DNA of 64,000 bases, taken from DALYLB01 sp033763135 (GTDB taxonomy: Bacteria; Acidobacteriota; Blastocatellia; RBC074). The translations under genes and the position numbers were made by a program. A model generated the notes under the pieces. The model was not told the DNA's origin. It did not search any database and was given only the letters and a program-made list of their open reading frames with translations. Numbering within the stretch: the stretch's first letter is position 1; every line of letters begins with the position of its first letter. Below, one piece after another: positions 28,679-39,070 of this stretch. The stretch covers positions 1 through 64,000 of the forward strand of contig JANRKY010000158.1 of NCBI GenBank assembly GCA_033763135.1, given 5' to 3'.

Positions 28679-29161
28679 TCACCGGGCCTGATAAACCAGG
28701 ACGGGCACGCGCCGGCCGGCGCCCATGCCCATTCCGACAAGCGCCCCGATTCCCGCGCCGAGCCACATTCCCATATAGACCCAGATCTCGCTGTCGTCGG
28801 ATTGGGGCGAATACTTGATCGCGCCGATGCCCGCGCCGACCGCGGCTCCCACGCCGGTTCCGATCAGCGCGTGCTTCCCCTTCGCCGGCTTTTTCATCAT
28901 CCGCCAGGCCATGGCGACCTGGTCCCGATCGATGACGATCGGCTTGTTCCCGCGCGTCAGCGTCAATCCCGCATCGGTCACCGCGGTCAGCTCTCCCTTG
29001 ATCGTCTTGCCGTCTTTCCGCTGCACCTTCCACGGCTCCCCGGTCTTCGCGCTCTGCAGCGCGGCCCATTCCCGCGAAACCTCCACGGTCTGCGCCCGCG
29101 CCAATTCCATCGGCGCAAACAGAGCGAGCGCGAGTCCCAGCGCAATCCCTCGTTTCCACAT
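28679..29161 (-). CDS. exported glycine-zipper protein of unknown function
   Basis: A 160-residue protein with a signal peptide (about 1-23, cleavage near ARAQ), a small beta-rich domain with WKVQRKDGKTIKGELTAVTD and GLTLTRGNKPIVI (Sm- or OB-like), and a glycine-rich hydrophobic hairpin (ALIGTGVGAAVGAGIGAI, then GMWLGAGIGALVGMGMG) that can insert into a membrane. GAGGAGG precedes the ATG at 29161. Acidobacterial genomes encode many such small exported proteins without known role. It is isolated from its neighbours by a strong palindromic repeat on one side and convergent transcription on the other. Confidence 0.7.
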   Translation of the reverse strand: MWKRGIALGLALALFAPMELARAQTVEVSREWAALQSAKTGEPWKVQRKDGKTIKGELTAVTDAGLTLTRGNKPIVIDRDQVAMAWRMMKKPAKGKHALIGTGVGAAVGAGIGAIKYSPQSDDSEIWVYMGMWLGAGIGALVGMGMGAGRRVPVLVYQAR

Positions 29162-29172
29162 ATTGCCTCCTC

Positions 29173-29258
29173 GAAAATCATCCACGAAGCCACACGAAGA
29201 ACCACGAAGAAGAGGCTTCCCCTTCGTGTTTCTTCGTGTGGCTTCGTGGATGATTTTC
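29173..29258. repeat. long near-perfect inverted repeat (CCACGAAG type)
   Basis: The arms, about 28 bases each, read GAAAATCATCCACGAAGCC... and its complement, with a short loop that itself contains paired GAAGAACCACGAAG-like units. It lies between the porin-like gene and the glycine-zipper gene. The internal ACGAAGA unit links it to the CACGCGAAG family. Its stem is the longest in the window. Confidence 0.9.
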
Positions 29259-29339
29259 TCATTGTATTCCAGACGTCGCGATGCGACCCGAGCGACTCCT
29301 GGGAACCGCCGCGGCGCCATGCAGCGAGCTGGAGCGCGT

Positions 29340-30962
29340 TCAGAACAGATAACCGAACGCGAGATTGACATGATTGTTCGTCCGGCGTCCCGTGGCGTAC
29401 TCAGTCAGCAGGCGCCGGTATTCGAGCGAGATCAGAAAATTGGATCGCAGATGATGGATGAAGTTGGCGGAGACCGCCTGGTTCTTGAATCGCGTAAAGC
29501 CGTTGACCACGCCAAAGCGAAGATCCGCGTTGTTCGGATCTTCCTGTCCATAGGCCGCGTTGAATTCAAGATCGGGCCGGGCCTGCAGGCTCAACTGAAG
29601 CCAGCCGCCGCCGGAACGAACGCCGCGAACGACGGTCGCCGGATCGATCAGGATGCCGGTATAGGCGAAGAGGCGATCGATGCGGCTGCCGCTCGGCTCG
29701 CTGAGGCTGACGGCGCGGCCGCGATAGGCCTCTCCGCTGAGTTCGAGGCGGCTGCCGAGGGGAATGCGCCAATCGCCGGACAGAATCGCGCCATCGACCC
29801 GTTGTCCGCCGACGCCGAAGTGGCGTTTCTCGCGATGACCGCCGATCCCGATCTCGAAGACCCGCTCGTCTTCCAGCGCGCGGCGAAGGGCGACGCGCCC
29901 CTGGAATGCCGGAGAGCCCTGCAGGTCGCTGCCTCCGACGGTCTCCCCGAAGACGGGAAGGAGCGCGCCCTGAAAGATCAGCTCCGTGCCCGGGCCGAGC
30001 CGCGCCCGACGCTCTCCGAGAATCTGCGGCCGCCATTGCCAGAGATTTCCGGCGCCGGTCATGCCGGGAAACCAGACAGCGGCAAGGGAGGTGGGATTGA
30101 GCGGCGAGATGAGCGGCGCGAGCTGGCCGACCTCGATCGCCCCGCGGTCCCATTCGATCTTCGCCGACGCCGTGCGGATGCGGAGAAAACCGAGCACGTC
30201 CCCTTCGATCCGGTCTCGAAAGGGCCCGCCCCAGAAATCGAAATCGGCCTCAGCGCTCAACCGCGCATTTCCCACCCGGGGACCGGTCATCGAAAATCCG
30301 ATTCGCGTCTGGCGCATCGATGCGCCCAGATTGTTGCGCCGCCGCCCCGCTCGCGCCGCTGCCGGAAAGGCGAAGATCGGCAGATCGTTCCCCGCGTCGT
30401 CATCGCTGTTGAGATAGGTGTTCATCAGCAGCATGCCCGTCAGGCGCACGCGAAAACGGGAGTCGGCCTCGACCTTCGTCTGAGCCTGCTCCTTCAACTG
30501 CGAGGTGTGAACGTCGACCTCCTCTTCGAGGCGGGACAGCCGCTCTTCCGACGCCGGCGGAGCGGCCGGCTCGGCGGGCGCCGGCTTCGCCGTCACGGCC
30601 GTCGCGGCTTGGAAATTTTCGAGACTCCCTTTCAGGTCCGCCATCCGGGCGCCGAACTCGACATTCTGCTGCCGCAACGCCGCCAGTTCCTGCGACGCCC
30701 GATCGAGCTGCTGCTGCAGGGCCTCGGCCTGCCGCCGCGCCTGCCGCGCCTCCTCCATCGCGGCCTCGGCCGCCGCCCGCGTGCCGCGAAGAAGCGCCAG
30801 CATCTCTTCCTGAATCCGCGTCGCCTGCCGCGGCTCCGCCGCCGGCCGCCGGCGCTGTCGCTTCGCGTCGCGCCCCTCGGCGCGCACGGGCATTGCCACG
30901 AGAAGCCCGGCCAATCCCATCGCCAGCCAGGTCGTCAGCCTGCTCTCACTTCGCATTCGCAT
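29340..30962 (-). CDS. porin-like outer membrane protein with periplasmic coiled coil
   Basis: A 540-residue protein with a signal peptide (about 1-28), a coiled coil (about 45-165, rich in Ala, Gln, Glu and Arg), and a C-terminal beta-barrel of about 370 residues ending in Phe (HVNLAFGYLF), the outer-membrane insertion signal. The barrel pattern (RFRVRLTGMLLMNTYLN, MRQTRIGFSMTGP) resembles porins of the phosphate-selective O/P or DcaP type. The coiled coil would span the periplasm toward peptidoglycan. It lies 205 bases downstream of a two-component operon on the same strand, so it may be a target of that system. Substrate unknown. Confidence 0.75.
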   Translation of the reverse strand: MRMRSESRLTTWLAMGLAGLLVAMPVRAEGRDAKRQRRRPAAEPRQATRIQEEMLALLRGTRAAAEAAMEEARQARRQAEALQQQLDRASQELAALRQQNVEFGARMADLKGSLENFQAATAVTAKPAPAEPAAPPASEERLSRLEEEVDVHTSQLKEQAQTKVEADSRFRVRLTGMLLMNTYLNSDDDAGNDLPIFAFPAAARAGRRRNNLGASMRQTRIGFSMTGPRVGNARLSAEADFDFWGGPFRDRIEGDVLGFLRIRTASAKIEWDRGAIEVGQLAPLISPLNPTSLAAVWFPGMTGAGNLWQWRPQILGERRARLGPGTELIFQGALLPVFGETVGGSDLQGSPAFQGRVALRRALEDERVFEIGIGGHREKRHFGVGGQRVDGAILSGDWRIPLGSRLELSGEAYRGRAVSLSEPSGSRIDRLFAYTGILIDPATVVRGVRSGGGWLQLSLQARPDLEFNAAYGQEDPNNADLRFGVVNGFTRFKNQAVSANFIHHLRSNFLISLEYRRLLTEYATGRRTNNHVNLAFGYLF

Positions 30963-31167
30963 ACATTTCGTCCTCTTCGAATTGATGTTGCGGCTATCTC
31001 AGCATACAAATAGAACGCCGAGGAGGCGAATCTTGCGGATGCGCGCGGATCCCATCCCCCTCCGGGGGATTCGGCTCCGCCAGATCCACGACACCCGCGT
31101 CATCGGCGTTCCTCTTTCGGCAACAACTTTTTCCGCAAGAACTTCGGTTCAGGGGGGCAAGCCGGCA

Positions 31168-31533
31168 TCAGTCCGCAATCAGATCCTGAAGCTGGGAGAG
31201 GATCTCCGACAGCGGGCTTTGCTTGCTCAGGCAGAGATCCGCGGGAATATTCGCCAGACTGGCGCCATCCATTTCGACCATGGCCGAGAGAATCACGAAC
31301 GGAATGGCATTGTACGCGGAGACCGCGCGCACACGGCGACAGAACGTTTCGCCGTCCATCACGGGCATGTTCAAATCGGAAATGATCAGGTCCGGAAGGC
31401 TTCGGCTGAGATGCTCCAGCGCTCCCATTCCATCCGACGCTTGAACCACGTTGATCCCCGCGCGTTCCAGCGCGACCGCGACGGTGCCGCGAAACTCCTT
31501 GTCGTCATCCGCCAGCAAGACTGTCTTTCCCAT
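31168..31533 (-). CDS. stand-alone response regulator receiver domain
   Basis: A 121-residue CheY-like receiver without output domain. The acidic pocket DDD (9-11), phospho-acceptor Asp53 in ISDLNMPVMDG and the VILSA switch segment are present; the usual conserved Lys is in LCLSKQS. It overlaps the end of the sensor kinase gene by 29 bases and is the last gene of a four-gene unit that also encodes an NtrC-type regulator. The kinase could phosphorylate both, with this receiver acting as a phosphate sink or a separate output. Start at 31533 begins the receiver fold; the frame upstream is kinase shadow. Confidence 0.9.
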   Translation of the reverse strand: MGKTVLLADDDKEFRGTVAVALERAGINVVQASDGMGALEHLSRSLPDLIISDLNMPVMDGETFCRRVRAVSAYNAIPFVILSAMVEMDGASLANIPADLCLSKQSPLSEILSQLQDLIAD

Positions 31534-33376
31534 CCTCCACGCTCCCACGATCCGGACCGGAATCAGGCGGCATCCCGATCGGAATGATTTCTCTTTCAAG
31601 GGGCAGCTCGATAAAGAACGTCGCCCCCCGGCGCTCGACCTCGACCAGCCCGATCTGCCCGCCGTGCGCCTCGATGATCGCACGCGCAATCGCCAGTCCC
31701 AGCCCGGTGCCGCCTCTTTTGCCGTGGCTGATAAAAGGCTCGAACAATCGTTCACGAATTTCCTTGGGGGTTCCGGGGCCATTATCGCTGACTTCGACCC
31801 GTATGCAATGGGAATTTCCCGCCGCGACGATTTCGATTTCGGGCGGCGGCGCCCCGGGGAGCGCCCGATTCTGCTGAAACGCCTGCACCGAATTGACGAT
31901 CAGATTTTCGAAGACGCGGGCGAGTCTCTCGGCATCGACGTCGAGAATGATCGTTTCGGGAACCCGCACATCGAGGCGAATGCCACGCTGCGCGATCTGG
32001 GGCTCCATATCCTGGCAGACCGTGCGGACGACCCCTGCGAGGGAGTGCGGTTTTCGCTGGAGGCGATAGCTGCTGTGGGAGAAGTCGAGAATGTCCGAGA
32101 GCATGGCGTCCATGCGGTCCGAAGCGCGGAGCAGGTTTTCGAGCATCGTGCGGCGCCGTTCGATCTCCAGGCGCTCGTTCTTCATGACCTCGGCGGCAGT
32201 CAGAATCGTGGCGAGCGGATTGCGGAGATCATGAATGATCGAACTCGCCATCTGGCCGATGGTGGCGAGACGCTCGCTGCGAAGCAGCGCGGCCTGGGAC
32301 TGCCGCAGCGAAGCCCGCATCTGATCGAAGGTGCCCGCGAGCTGCCCGATCTCTCCGTGCGCATCGACGGGAACGGGATGGTCGTAATTTCCCGTGCCCA
32401 GTTCACGGGCGCCGGCGATCAGCGATTCGATTGGCTGCGTGATGCGCCCGGCGATCAGATAACTGAGCGCCCATGCCGTGACGAGCGCCAGCGACCAGAG
32501 CAGAATCAGCCGGTTCGTGATTGCGCTGAAGAGCCGCCCCGCGCCCGCCAGCGACCGGAGCACGACGACCTGGCCGATGAGTTCGCCATTGAAGTCGGCC
32601 AGCGGCCGCGCGAAGGCGAGATAGAGATTGCCTCCGATCTCGAGCTCCGTGGCGCGAACCGGATCGGAAAGCGAAAGGTCGCTCGCCAGAACGGCCGCCG
32701 ACGCCTCCGACTCGACCTCCGGCGCAAAGGACGAGGCATGAAGCCGGCCGCCCATAAAGAAGGCCACATCGCTGTTGATCCGCTGCTTGATCTCGCTCGC
32801 CACGGCGGCGCTGACCTCGGACCCCGTCCCGATCACCGCCATCGTGTTGTTGATCTCCGCCGATCCCGAATGGAGCACAACCGGCGTCAGCACCAGCTGA
32901 AAGAGCCGGCCGCCGATCTTCGTAAAGCCGGTGTTCTGCCGCTGCCGCTCGCTCACCTCGACCATCGGAGCCACATTGCCGATCTCGGGCGCGGCGCCTC
33001 CCTGCTGATCGACGAGCATCACCTGCCCCGCGCCGTCCGCAATCAGAATCAGATCCCCCGCGACCAGCGCCTCGACGCTCGCATCCGAGATCATCTCGCG
33101 CAGCGTCGCTCGATCCCGGAATGCCCGCGCGTCTCCAAAGACCTCCTTGACGATCGGCGAATCGGCCATCGCCGTCCCCATCGTCTGCAACCGCCGCGCA
33201 TGCTCGTTCCAGACCGAATCATAGACCGGGAGCAGATTCGCGATCTCTTCCTGCACCTGCTGCCGAACCTGGCGAAGAACCTGGGAATTGATCACCCACG
33301 CGGCAATCACGAGAATCAGACTGGTCAGAAGGGCTGAGCTGAGAAACAACTGATTGCGGAGTTTTCCAGGAATCAT
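31505..33376 (-). CDS. membrane sensor histidine kinase with extracytoplasmic sensor and HAMP domain
   Basis: A 623-residue kinase: membrane helix (about 10-31), periplasmic double-Cache-like sensor (32-285), second helix (about 290-312), HAMP (312-365), dimerisation domain with phospho-acceptor His382 in SSIIHDLRNPLA, and an ATPase domain with N, G1 and G2 boxes (ENLIVNSVQAF, DNGPGTP, GGTGLGLAIA). It should phosphorylate the NtrC-type regulator encoded two genes upstream and perhaps the receiver that overlaps its 3' end. The start overlaps the stop of the cupredoxin-like gene (TGATG), so the copper-binding-type exported protein and the sensor are co-translated. Confidence 0.93.
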   Translation of the reverse strand: MIPGKLRNQLFLSSALLTSLILVIAAWVINSQVLRQVRQQVQEEIANLLPVYDSVWNEHARRLQTMGTAMADSPIVKEVFGDARAFRDRATLREMISDASVEALVAGDLILIADGAGQVMLVDQQGGAAPEIGNVAPMVEVSERQRQNTGFTKIGGRLFQLVLTPVVLHSGSAEINNTMAVIGTGSEVSAAVASEIKQRINSDVAFFMGGRLHASSFAPEVESEASAAVLASDLSLSDPVRATELEIGGNLYLAFARPLADFNGELIGQVVVLRSLAGAGRLFSAITNRLILLWSLALVTAWALSYLIAGRITQPIESLIAGARELGTGNYDHPVPVDAHGEIGQLAGTFDQMRASLRQSQAALLRSERLATIGQMASSIIHDLRNPLATILTAAEVMKNERLEIERRRTMLENLLRASDRMDAMLSDILDFSHSSYRLQRKPHSLAGVVRTVCQDMEPQIAQRGIRLDVRVPETIILDVDAERLARVFENLIVNSVQAFQQNRALPGAPPPEIEIVAAGNSHCIRVEVSDNGPGTPKEIRERLFEPFISHGKRGGTGLGLAIARAIIEAHGGQIGLVEVERRGATFFIELPLEREIIPIGMPPDSGPDRGSVEDGKDSLAGG

Positions 33377-34143
33377 CAGTGCTTTCGATATCCGGGCCGC
33401 CCGGAACGCGGGTCATACTCCTGCCCGTGTTTATTCGGGTGCGGACGCGGAACATACCCCTCCTCGCTGACCCGCATCCCCCCCAGTTCCATTCCCGCCT
33501 GCGAAACCTGCACCGTCCGCGACAGCCCCGCCAGCGTCTCCGGCAACGCCCGCTCGTGCCAGACCATGAGCCGATACCGCCCCGGCGCGACATTCGACAG
33601 CGCCACCGCACCCGCATTGTCGCTGACGGCGAAATAGGGCGTGTCCACCACCACCACCACCGCACTCATCTGCGGATGAATATTGCAGAAGATATACGAG
33701 ATTCCCGGACGATTGAAGCTGACCGGCCGCGTCTCGCCGCTGGCGTACAGCCCGAGGTCGAACTTCTTTCCATTGTAGATCGAAAAGACGTTGTGAAAGA
33801 ACGGATCCCCGTTCGGAAAATCGATCATCGAGCCGGTCTCGATCGCGACGACGTGCGGGACAAACCGCTTGTTGCGCTGATCCAGAACAACCTTCTGCCG
33901 CGTCGTTCCCCGGGGAATCGGCCCGTCGAGCGGCTCCAGCCAGACCACGACCCCGCTCGCATCGATCCTCCCATTGCGCGGCTTGAGCCGCGTGTTGATC
34001 AGCTCCACGCGCCCCCGCAACGTCACGCCCGCAACGCCCCGGACCTCCGCGCGCGCCGGAGAAACCCGGACCCCATGGCCCGAAAGCCCCACCGTCAGGA
34101 CGGCCATGACCAGCCGACAAAGGAGTGTTCGCTCAATGTTCAT
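33376..34143 (-). CDS. exported cupredoxin-like protein (methylamine-utilisation-type)
   Basis: A 255-residue protein with a signal peptide (about 1-32), a plastocyanin-like domain (about 85-168) and a C-terminal beta-sandwich (170-230, AVALSNVAPGRYRLMVWHE) like carboxypeptidase regulatory domains. The type 1 copper ligands all fit: His117 in FFHNVF, Cys153, His156 and Met159 in CNIHPQM. It would carry electrons or sense copper or redox state in the periplasm. Sitting between the NtrC-type regulator (11-base overlap) and the kinase (1-base overlap) it may be the sensory partner of the kinase; this is inference. The C-terminal 30 residues are Pro/His/Arg-rich. Confidence 0.82.
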   Translation of the reverse strand: MNIERTLLCRLVMAVLTVGLSGHGVRVSPARAEVRGVAGVTLRGRVELINTRLKPRNGRIDASGVVVWLEPLDGPIPRGTTRQKVVLDQRNKRFVPHVVAIETGSMIDFPNGDPFFHNVFSIYNGKKFDLGLYASGETRPVSFNRPGISYIFCNIHPQMSAVVVVVDTPYFAVSDNAGAVALSNVAPGRYRLMVWHERALPETLAGLSRTVQVSQAGMELGGMRVSEEGYVPRPHPNKHGQEYDPRSGRPGYRKH

Positions 34144-35581
34144 TCGATTGGTTGAGATCGATTCCGAGGCGCTCCGCCTTTCGATAGAGCGAATAGCGCC
34201 CAATTCCCAACAACTCGGCCGCGCGCAGCTTATTGCCCTTGGTATAGCGAAGCGTCGCCAGAATGTGATCGCGCTCGACCTCCTCGATCGTCCGCGGAAC
34301 CTCGCACATCCAGAACGCGCCGGACCCGCTCGTCGCGCCAACCGACTCGCTCAGCGCCTCGGCCGGAACCGCGGGACGGGCGGGCGCCGGAACCTCGCTC
34401 GTTCGCTCCAACCGAATCGGCGTGAACTGCGTGAAATCGTCCGGCATCAGCTTTCCGCTGATATTCAGCGTCACCGCGCGTTCGACCGCATTCTCCAGTT
34501 CGCGCACATTTCCAAACCACTCGAATCCCGTCAGCCAGTCGATCGTCTCCGGCGAGGCAATCACCTGCTTCCGCAGCTTCCCGTTGATCCGCTCCAGAAA
34601 ATGCTCCACCAGCAGCGGAATGTCCTCGCGGCGCTCGCGCAGCGGAGGCAGCTCGATATTGATCACGCTCAACCGATAGAGCAGATCCCGCCGAAAATCG
34701 TCCGCGTGGAGCAATTCCTCGACCCGGCGGTTTGTCGCCGCCACGATTCGCACATCCACGCCGCGCGATTCCCCCGCGCCCACGGGCCGAACCTCCTGCT
34801 CCTGCAGCACCCGCAGCAATTTCACCTGAAAGGCCGGGGACGTCTCGGAGATTTCGTCGAGAAAGATCGTCCCGCCGTTGGCCGTCTCGAACACCCCGCG
34901 ATGATTGTTCATCGCGCCGGTGAACGATCCGCGCACATGCCCGAACAGCTCCGATTCGAGCAGCGTCTCCGTAAAGGCCCCGCAATTGACCGGAACGAAC
35001 GGCCGCTTCGCCCGCGGACTGTTGTCGTGCAGCGCCCGCGCGATCAGCTCCTTTCCCGTCCCGCTCTCCCCGCTGATCAGCACCGTCGAATCGGTCGCCG
35101 CCACCCGCGCAATCGCCCGGTAGATCGACACCATCACCGAACTTCGCCCAACAATCATCGGCAGGCTCCGCGGCTTCGCCGGCGCCTCGCCCCGCCCCAA
35201 CCGCTGCTGATTCCGCCACTCGATCGCCCGCTGCAACGCCGAGATCAACTCCGCCCCCCGAAACGGCTTGCCGATATAGTCGAACGCCTCCGCCCGCACC
35301 GCCTCCGCCGCCGACTCCATCGACCCATGCGCCGTCACCACGATCACCGGCAACTGCGTCGTCCGGCTCCGGATCTCCCGCAACACGTCGATTCCCGAGG
35401 TCTCTCCCAACATCAAATCCAACAGCACCACGTCACACGACGGATCCTCGCACTCCATCAACGCGTCCGCGCCATTGTCCACCAGACGCGCCGAAAACCC
35501 TTCCACTTCCACCAGGTTCTTGGCGACAATGCCAAACTCCGCATCGTCATCCACGATCAACACTCTTCCTGAGGAACTCAT
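34133..35581 (-). CDS. NtrC-family sigma-54-dependent response regulator
   Basis: A 482-residue regulator with receiver domain (Asp55 in LLDLMLGE), AAA+ domain (Walker A GESGTGKE at 171-178, Walker B TIFLDEI at 238-244, R-finger region ENAVERAV) and a C-terminal Fis-type helix-turn-helix (about 438-478, KGNKLRAAELLGIGRYSLYRK). The sigma-54 contact loop is GSFTGA (218-223), not the usual GAFTGA. When phosphorylated it should activate sigma-54 promoters by ATP hydrolysis. It is first in the operon with the cupredoxin-like protein, kinase and receiver. No convincing -24/-12 promoter was found in the operon's own upstream region. Confidence 0.93.
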   Translation of the reverse strand: MSSSGRVLIVDDDAEFGIVAKNLVEVEGFSARLVDNGADALMECEDPSCDVVLLDLMLGETSGIDVLREIRSRTTQLPVIVVTAHGSMESAAEAVRAEAFDYIGKPFRGAELISALQRAIEWRNQQRLGRGEAPAKPRSLPMIVGRSSVMVSIYRAIARVAATDSTVLISGESGTGKELIARALHDNSPRAKRPFVPVNCGAFTETLLESELFGHVRGSFTGAMNNHRGVFETANGGTIFLDEISETSPAFQVKLLRVLQEQEVRPVGAGESRGVDVRIVAATNRRVEELLHADDFRRDLLYRLSVINIELPPLRERREDIPLLVEHFLERINGKLRKQVIASPETIDWLTGFEWFGNVRELENAVERAVTLNISGKLMPDDFTQFTPIRLERTSEVPAPARPAVPAEALSESVGATSGSGAFWMCEVPRTIEEVERDHILATLRYTKGNKLRAAELLGIGRYSLYRKAERLGIDLNQSNEH

Positions 35582-35774
35582 CTCTTTACTCCATTTTTCA
35601 GGGATTGGATTAATTCTCGTCCTGGACTTACAGCAAACCGCTCTCCAGACGCTCCTCGCCCCATCCCTCCCCGCAAATCATTTCATTCCGGTTCCTCCGC
35701 CCTCTCTCCTCGAAAAACAACAGACTCAAATAGTGCCATGATGAATCGCCAATCGCCACATTATGGGACAAATT

Positions 35775-35920
35775 ATCGATTGTCGGTTGTCGGTTGCCCG
35801 TGGTCGGTTGTCCGTTGCCGGTTGTCCGTTGTCGGTTGTCGCCGGAGGCGACGGTTTCTGATCAAGAGCCTGCTGGAGGCAAACGAACCGACAACCGACA
35901 ACCGACAACCGACGACTAAC
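35775..35920. repeat. heptamer TCGGTTG repeat forming a stem-loop
   Basis: The gap 35582-35925 (344 bases) holds no gene. From 35775 to about 35840 the unit TCGGTTG (with Y variants GTCGGTT/GCCGGTT/GTCCGTT) repeats about nine times. From about 35885 to 35915 its complement ACCGACA repeats four times, giving a large imperfect stem with a 45-base loop. The 35582-35770 part shows no recognised signal. A one-armed relative is at 46262-46379. Confidence 0.88.
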
Positions 35921-35925
35921 ACCCA

Positions 35926-36939
35926 CTACAGCCCCCGGATCGAGACCAGCATATTCTTCAGACTGCTCGTGGCGTCGATGACGGCCGTGGGTTCGTAGCC
36001 GCAGTGGACCATGCAGTCGCGGCAGCGTGGGTTGCCGCTCTTGTGGCCGTACTCTTCCCAGTTGGTGGTGTCGAGGAGTTCCCGGTAGCTTGCGGCGTAA
36101 CTCTCGTTCAGAAGATAGCAGGGGCGCTGCCAGCCCAGGATGCTGTAGTTTGGGCTTCCCCAGGGGGTGCATTCGTAATCGACCTCGCCCATCAGAAACT
36201 TGAGGAAGAAGACCGACTGGTTGAACTGCCACGTTCGTCCGCGTTCGGAGCGCAGCGGGCCGAGAATCCGGCGGAAGAGCGAACGGGTCTGCTCGCGCTT
36301 GAGAAAGTGATTCTGGTCGGGCGCCCATGCGTAACTGTATCCGGGAGAGATCGTCATGCCGTCGACGCCGAGTTTCATGAGCATGTCGAACATCTCGTGA
36401 AACTCTTCGGGGGCCTCGCCGTCAAAGACCGTCGTGTTTGTGTTGACGCGGAATCCCCGCCGCTTGGCCTCCTGAATCGCGCGCACCGCCTGCTCGAAGA
36501 TCCCCTTGCGATCGACCGACTTGTCGTGCGTCTCGCGCATCCCGTCCAGATGCACATTGAAGGTCAGATACGGCGAGGGCGTGAATCGATCGAGATTCTT
36601 CTCCAGCAGAATCGCGTTCGTGCAGAGATAGACGAACTTCCTGCGCGCAATCATCCCCTTCGCGATCACGTCGATCTCGGGATGCAGCAGCGGCTCGCCT
36701 CCCGCTATCGTCACCACCGGCGCCCCGCACTCCTCGACCGCTCGAAACGCATCCTCCGGCGCCATGTTCTTTTTCAAAATCTCGCCCGGATGCTGGATCT
36801 TCCCGCACCCCACACACGCCAGATTGCACCGAAACAACGGCTCCAACATCAAGACCAGCGGATATCGCCGATTCCCCTTGAACTTCTGTTTGAAGATATA
36901 CGATCCCACAGCGATCGCCTGCCGCACCGTGATTGCCAT
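35926..36939 (-). CDS. hpnH: adenosyl-hopene transferase HpnH (radical SAM)
   Basis: A 337-residue radical SAM enzyme starting MAITVRQAIAVGSYIFKQKF, typical of HpnH. The 4Fe-4S ligands are Cys38, Cys42 and Cys45 in CNLACVGC, followed by the GGEPLLHPEI motif; a C-terminal Cys-rich segment (CRDCMVHCGYEP) is also a family feature. HpnH attaches a 5'-deoxyadenosyl group to hopene (diploptene), the first step toward extended hopanoids such as bacteriohopanetetrol, at the inner membrane. The rest of the hopanoid cluster (squalene-hopene cyclase, HpnG) is not in this window. GGAGAAGG precedes the ATG; the open frame continues 31 codons upstream without homology. Confidence 0.93.
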   Translation of the reverse strand: MAITVRQAIAVGSYIFKQKFKGNRRYPLVLMLEPLFRCNLACVGCGKIQHPGEILKKNMAPEDAFRAVEECGAPVVTIAGGEPLLHPEIDVIAKGMIARRKFVYLCTNAILLEKNLDRFTPSPYLTFNVHLDGMRETHDKSVDRKGIFEQAVRAIQEAKRRGFRVNTNTTVFDGEAPEEFHEMFDMLMKLGVDGMTISPGYSYAWAPDQNHFLKREQTRSLFRRILGPLRSERGRTWQFNQSVFFLKFLMGEVDYECTPWGSPNYSILGWQRPCYLLNESYAASYRELLDTTNWEEYGHKSGNPRCRDCMVHCGYEPTAVIDATSSLKNMLVSIRGL

Positions 36940-37024
36940 CGTGCCTTCTCCTCTGTCGCTCTTTTGGAAACGTTTTTGTTGAAAAAATCGCGACAAAATC
37001 CTAGCACAAAAGATGAGGCGGCAA

Positions 37025-37073
37025 AAAAGCAAAAGGCCTGGCCATCCAGGGGAGGGCCAGGCCTTTTGCTTTT
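37025..37073 (-). terminator. strong intrinsic terminator after the M28 peptidase gene
   Basis: AAAAGCAAAAGGCCTGGCC and its exact complement form a 19-bp stem with an 11-base loop, 21 bases past the stop at 37094. Runs of A and T on both sides mean it could work in both directions; on the minus strand the tail is TTTTGCTTTTTTGCC. Confidence 0.92.
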
Positions 37074-37093
37074 CGCGAGCGCCGGAGCGAGCG

Positions 37094-38872
<1,779 letters not shown>

Positions 38873-39010
38873 AGGGTTATCTCCTTGGTAGGCGTTCGGC
38901 GTTCCGCCTTCGGGCGGACGGCCCCGGCGAACCCCGAACAAAACTCATTTTCTTTGAAAGCCCCCGAATTATACGGTTCTCCGCAGCCAACACCTAGCCC
39001 GAAACAGAAA

Positions 39011-39041
39011 ATGCAGCCGGTTACAAAAAAACCGGCTGCAT
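39011..39041 (-). terminator. intrinsic terminator after the gene at 39071
   Basis: ATGCAGCCGGTT and its exact complement form a 12-bp stem with a 7-base loop. On the minus strand it is followed by TTTCTGTTTCGGG; on the plus strand by TCTCATTTTT. It lies 30 bases after the stop at 39071. Confidence 0.85.
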
Positions 39042-39070
39042 CTCATTTTTCCCGAGGCGTCGCGGCCGCC

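Noticed and set aside
35582..35770. A -24/-12 sigma-54 promoter (TGGCACTATTTGAGT, minus strand) before the NtrC-type gene
   Set aside because: The GG element is present but the -12 GC dinucleotide is GT and the downstream TTGC part is missing.
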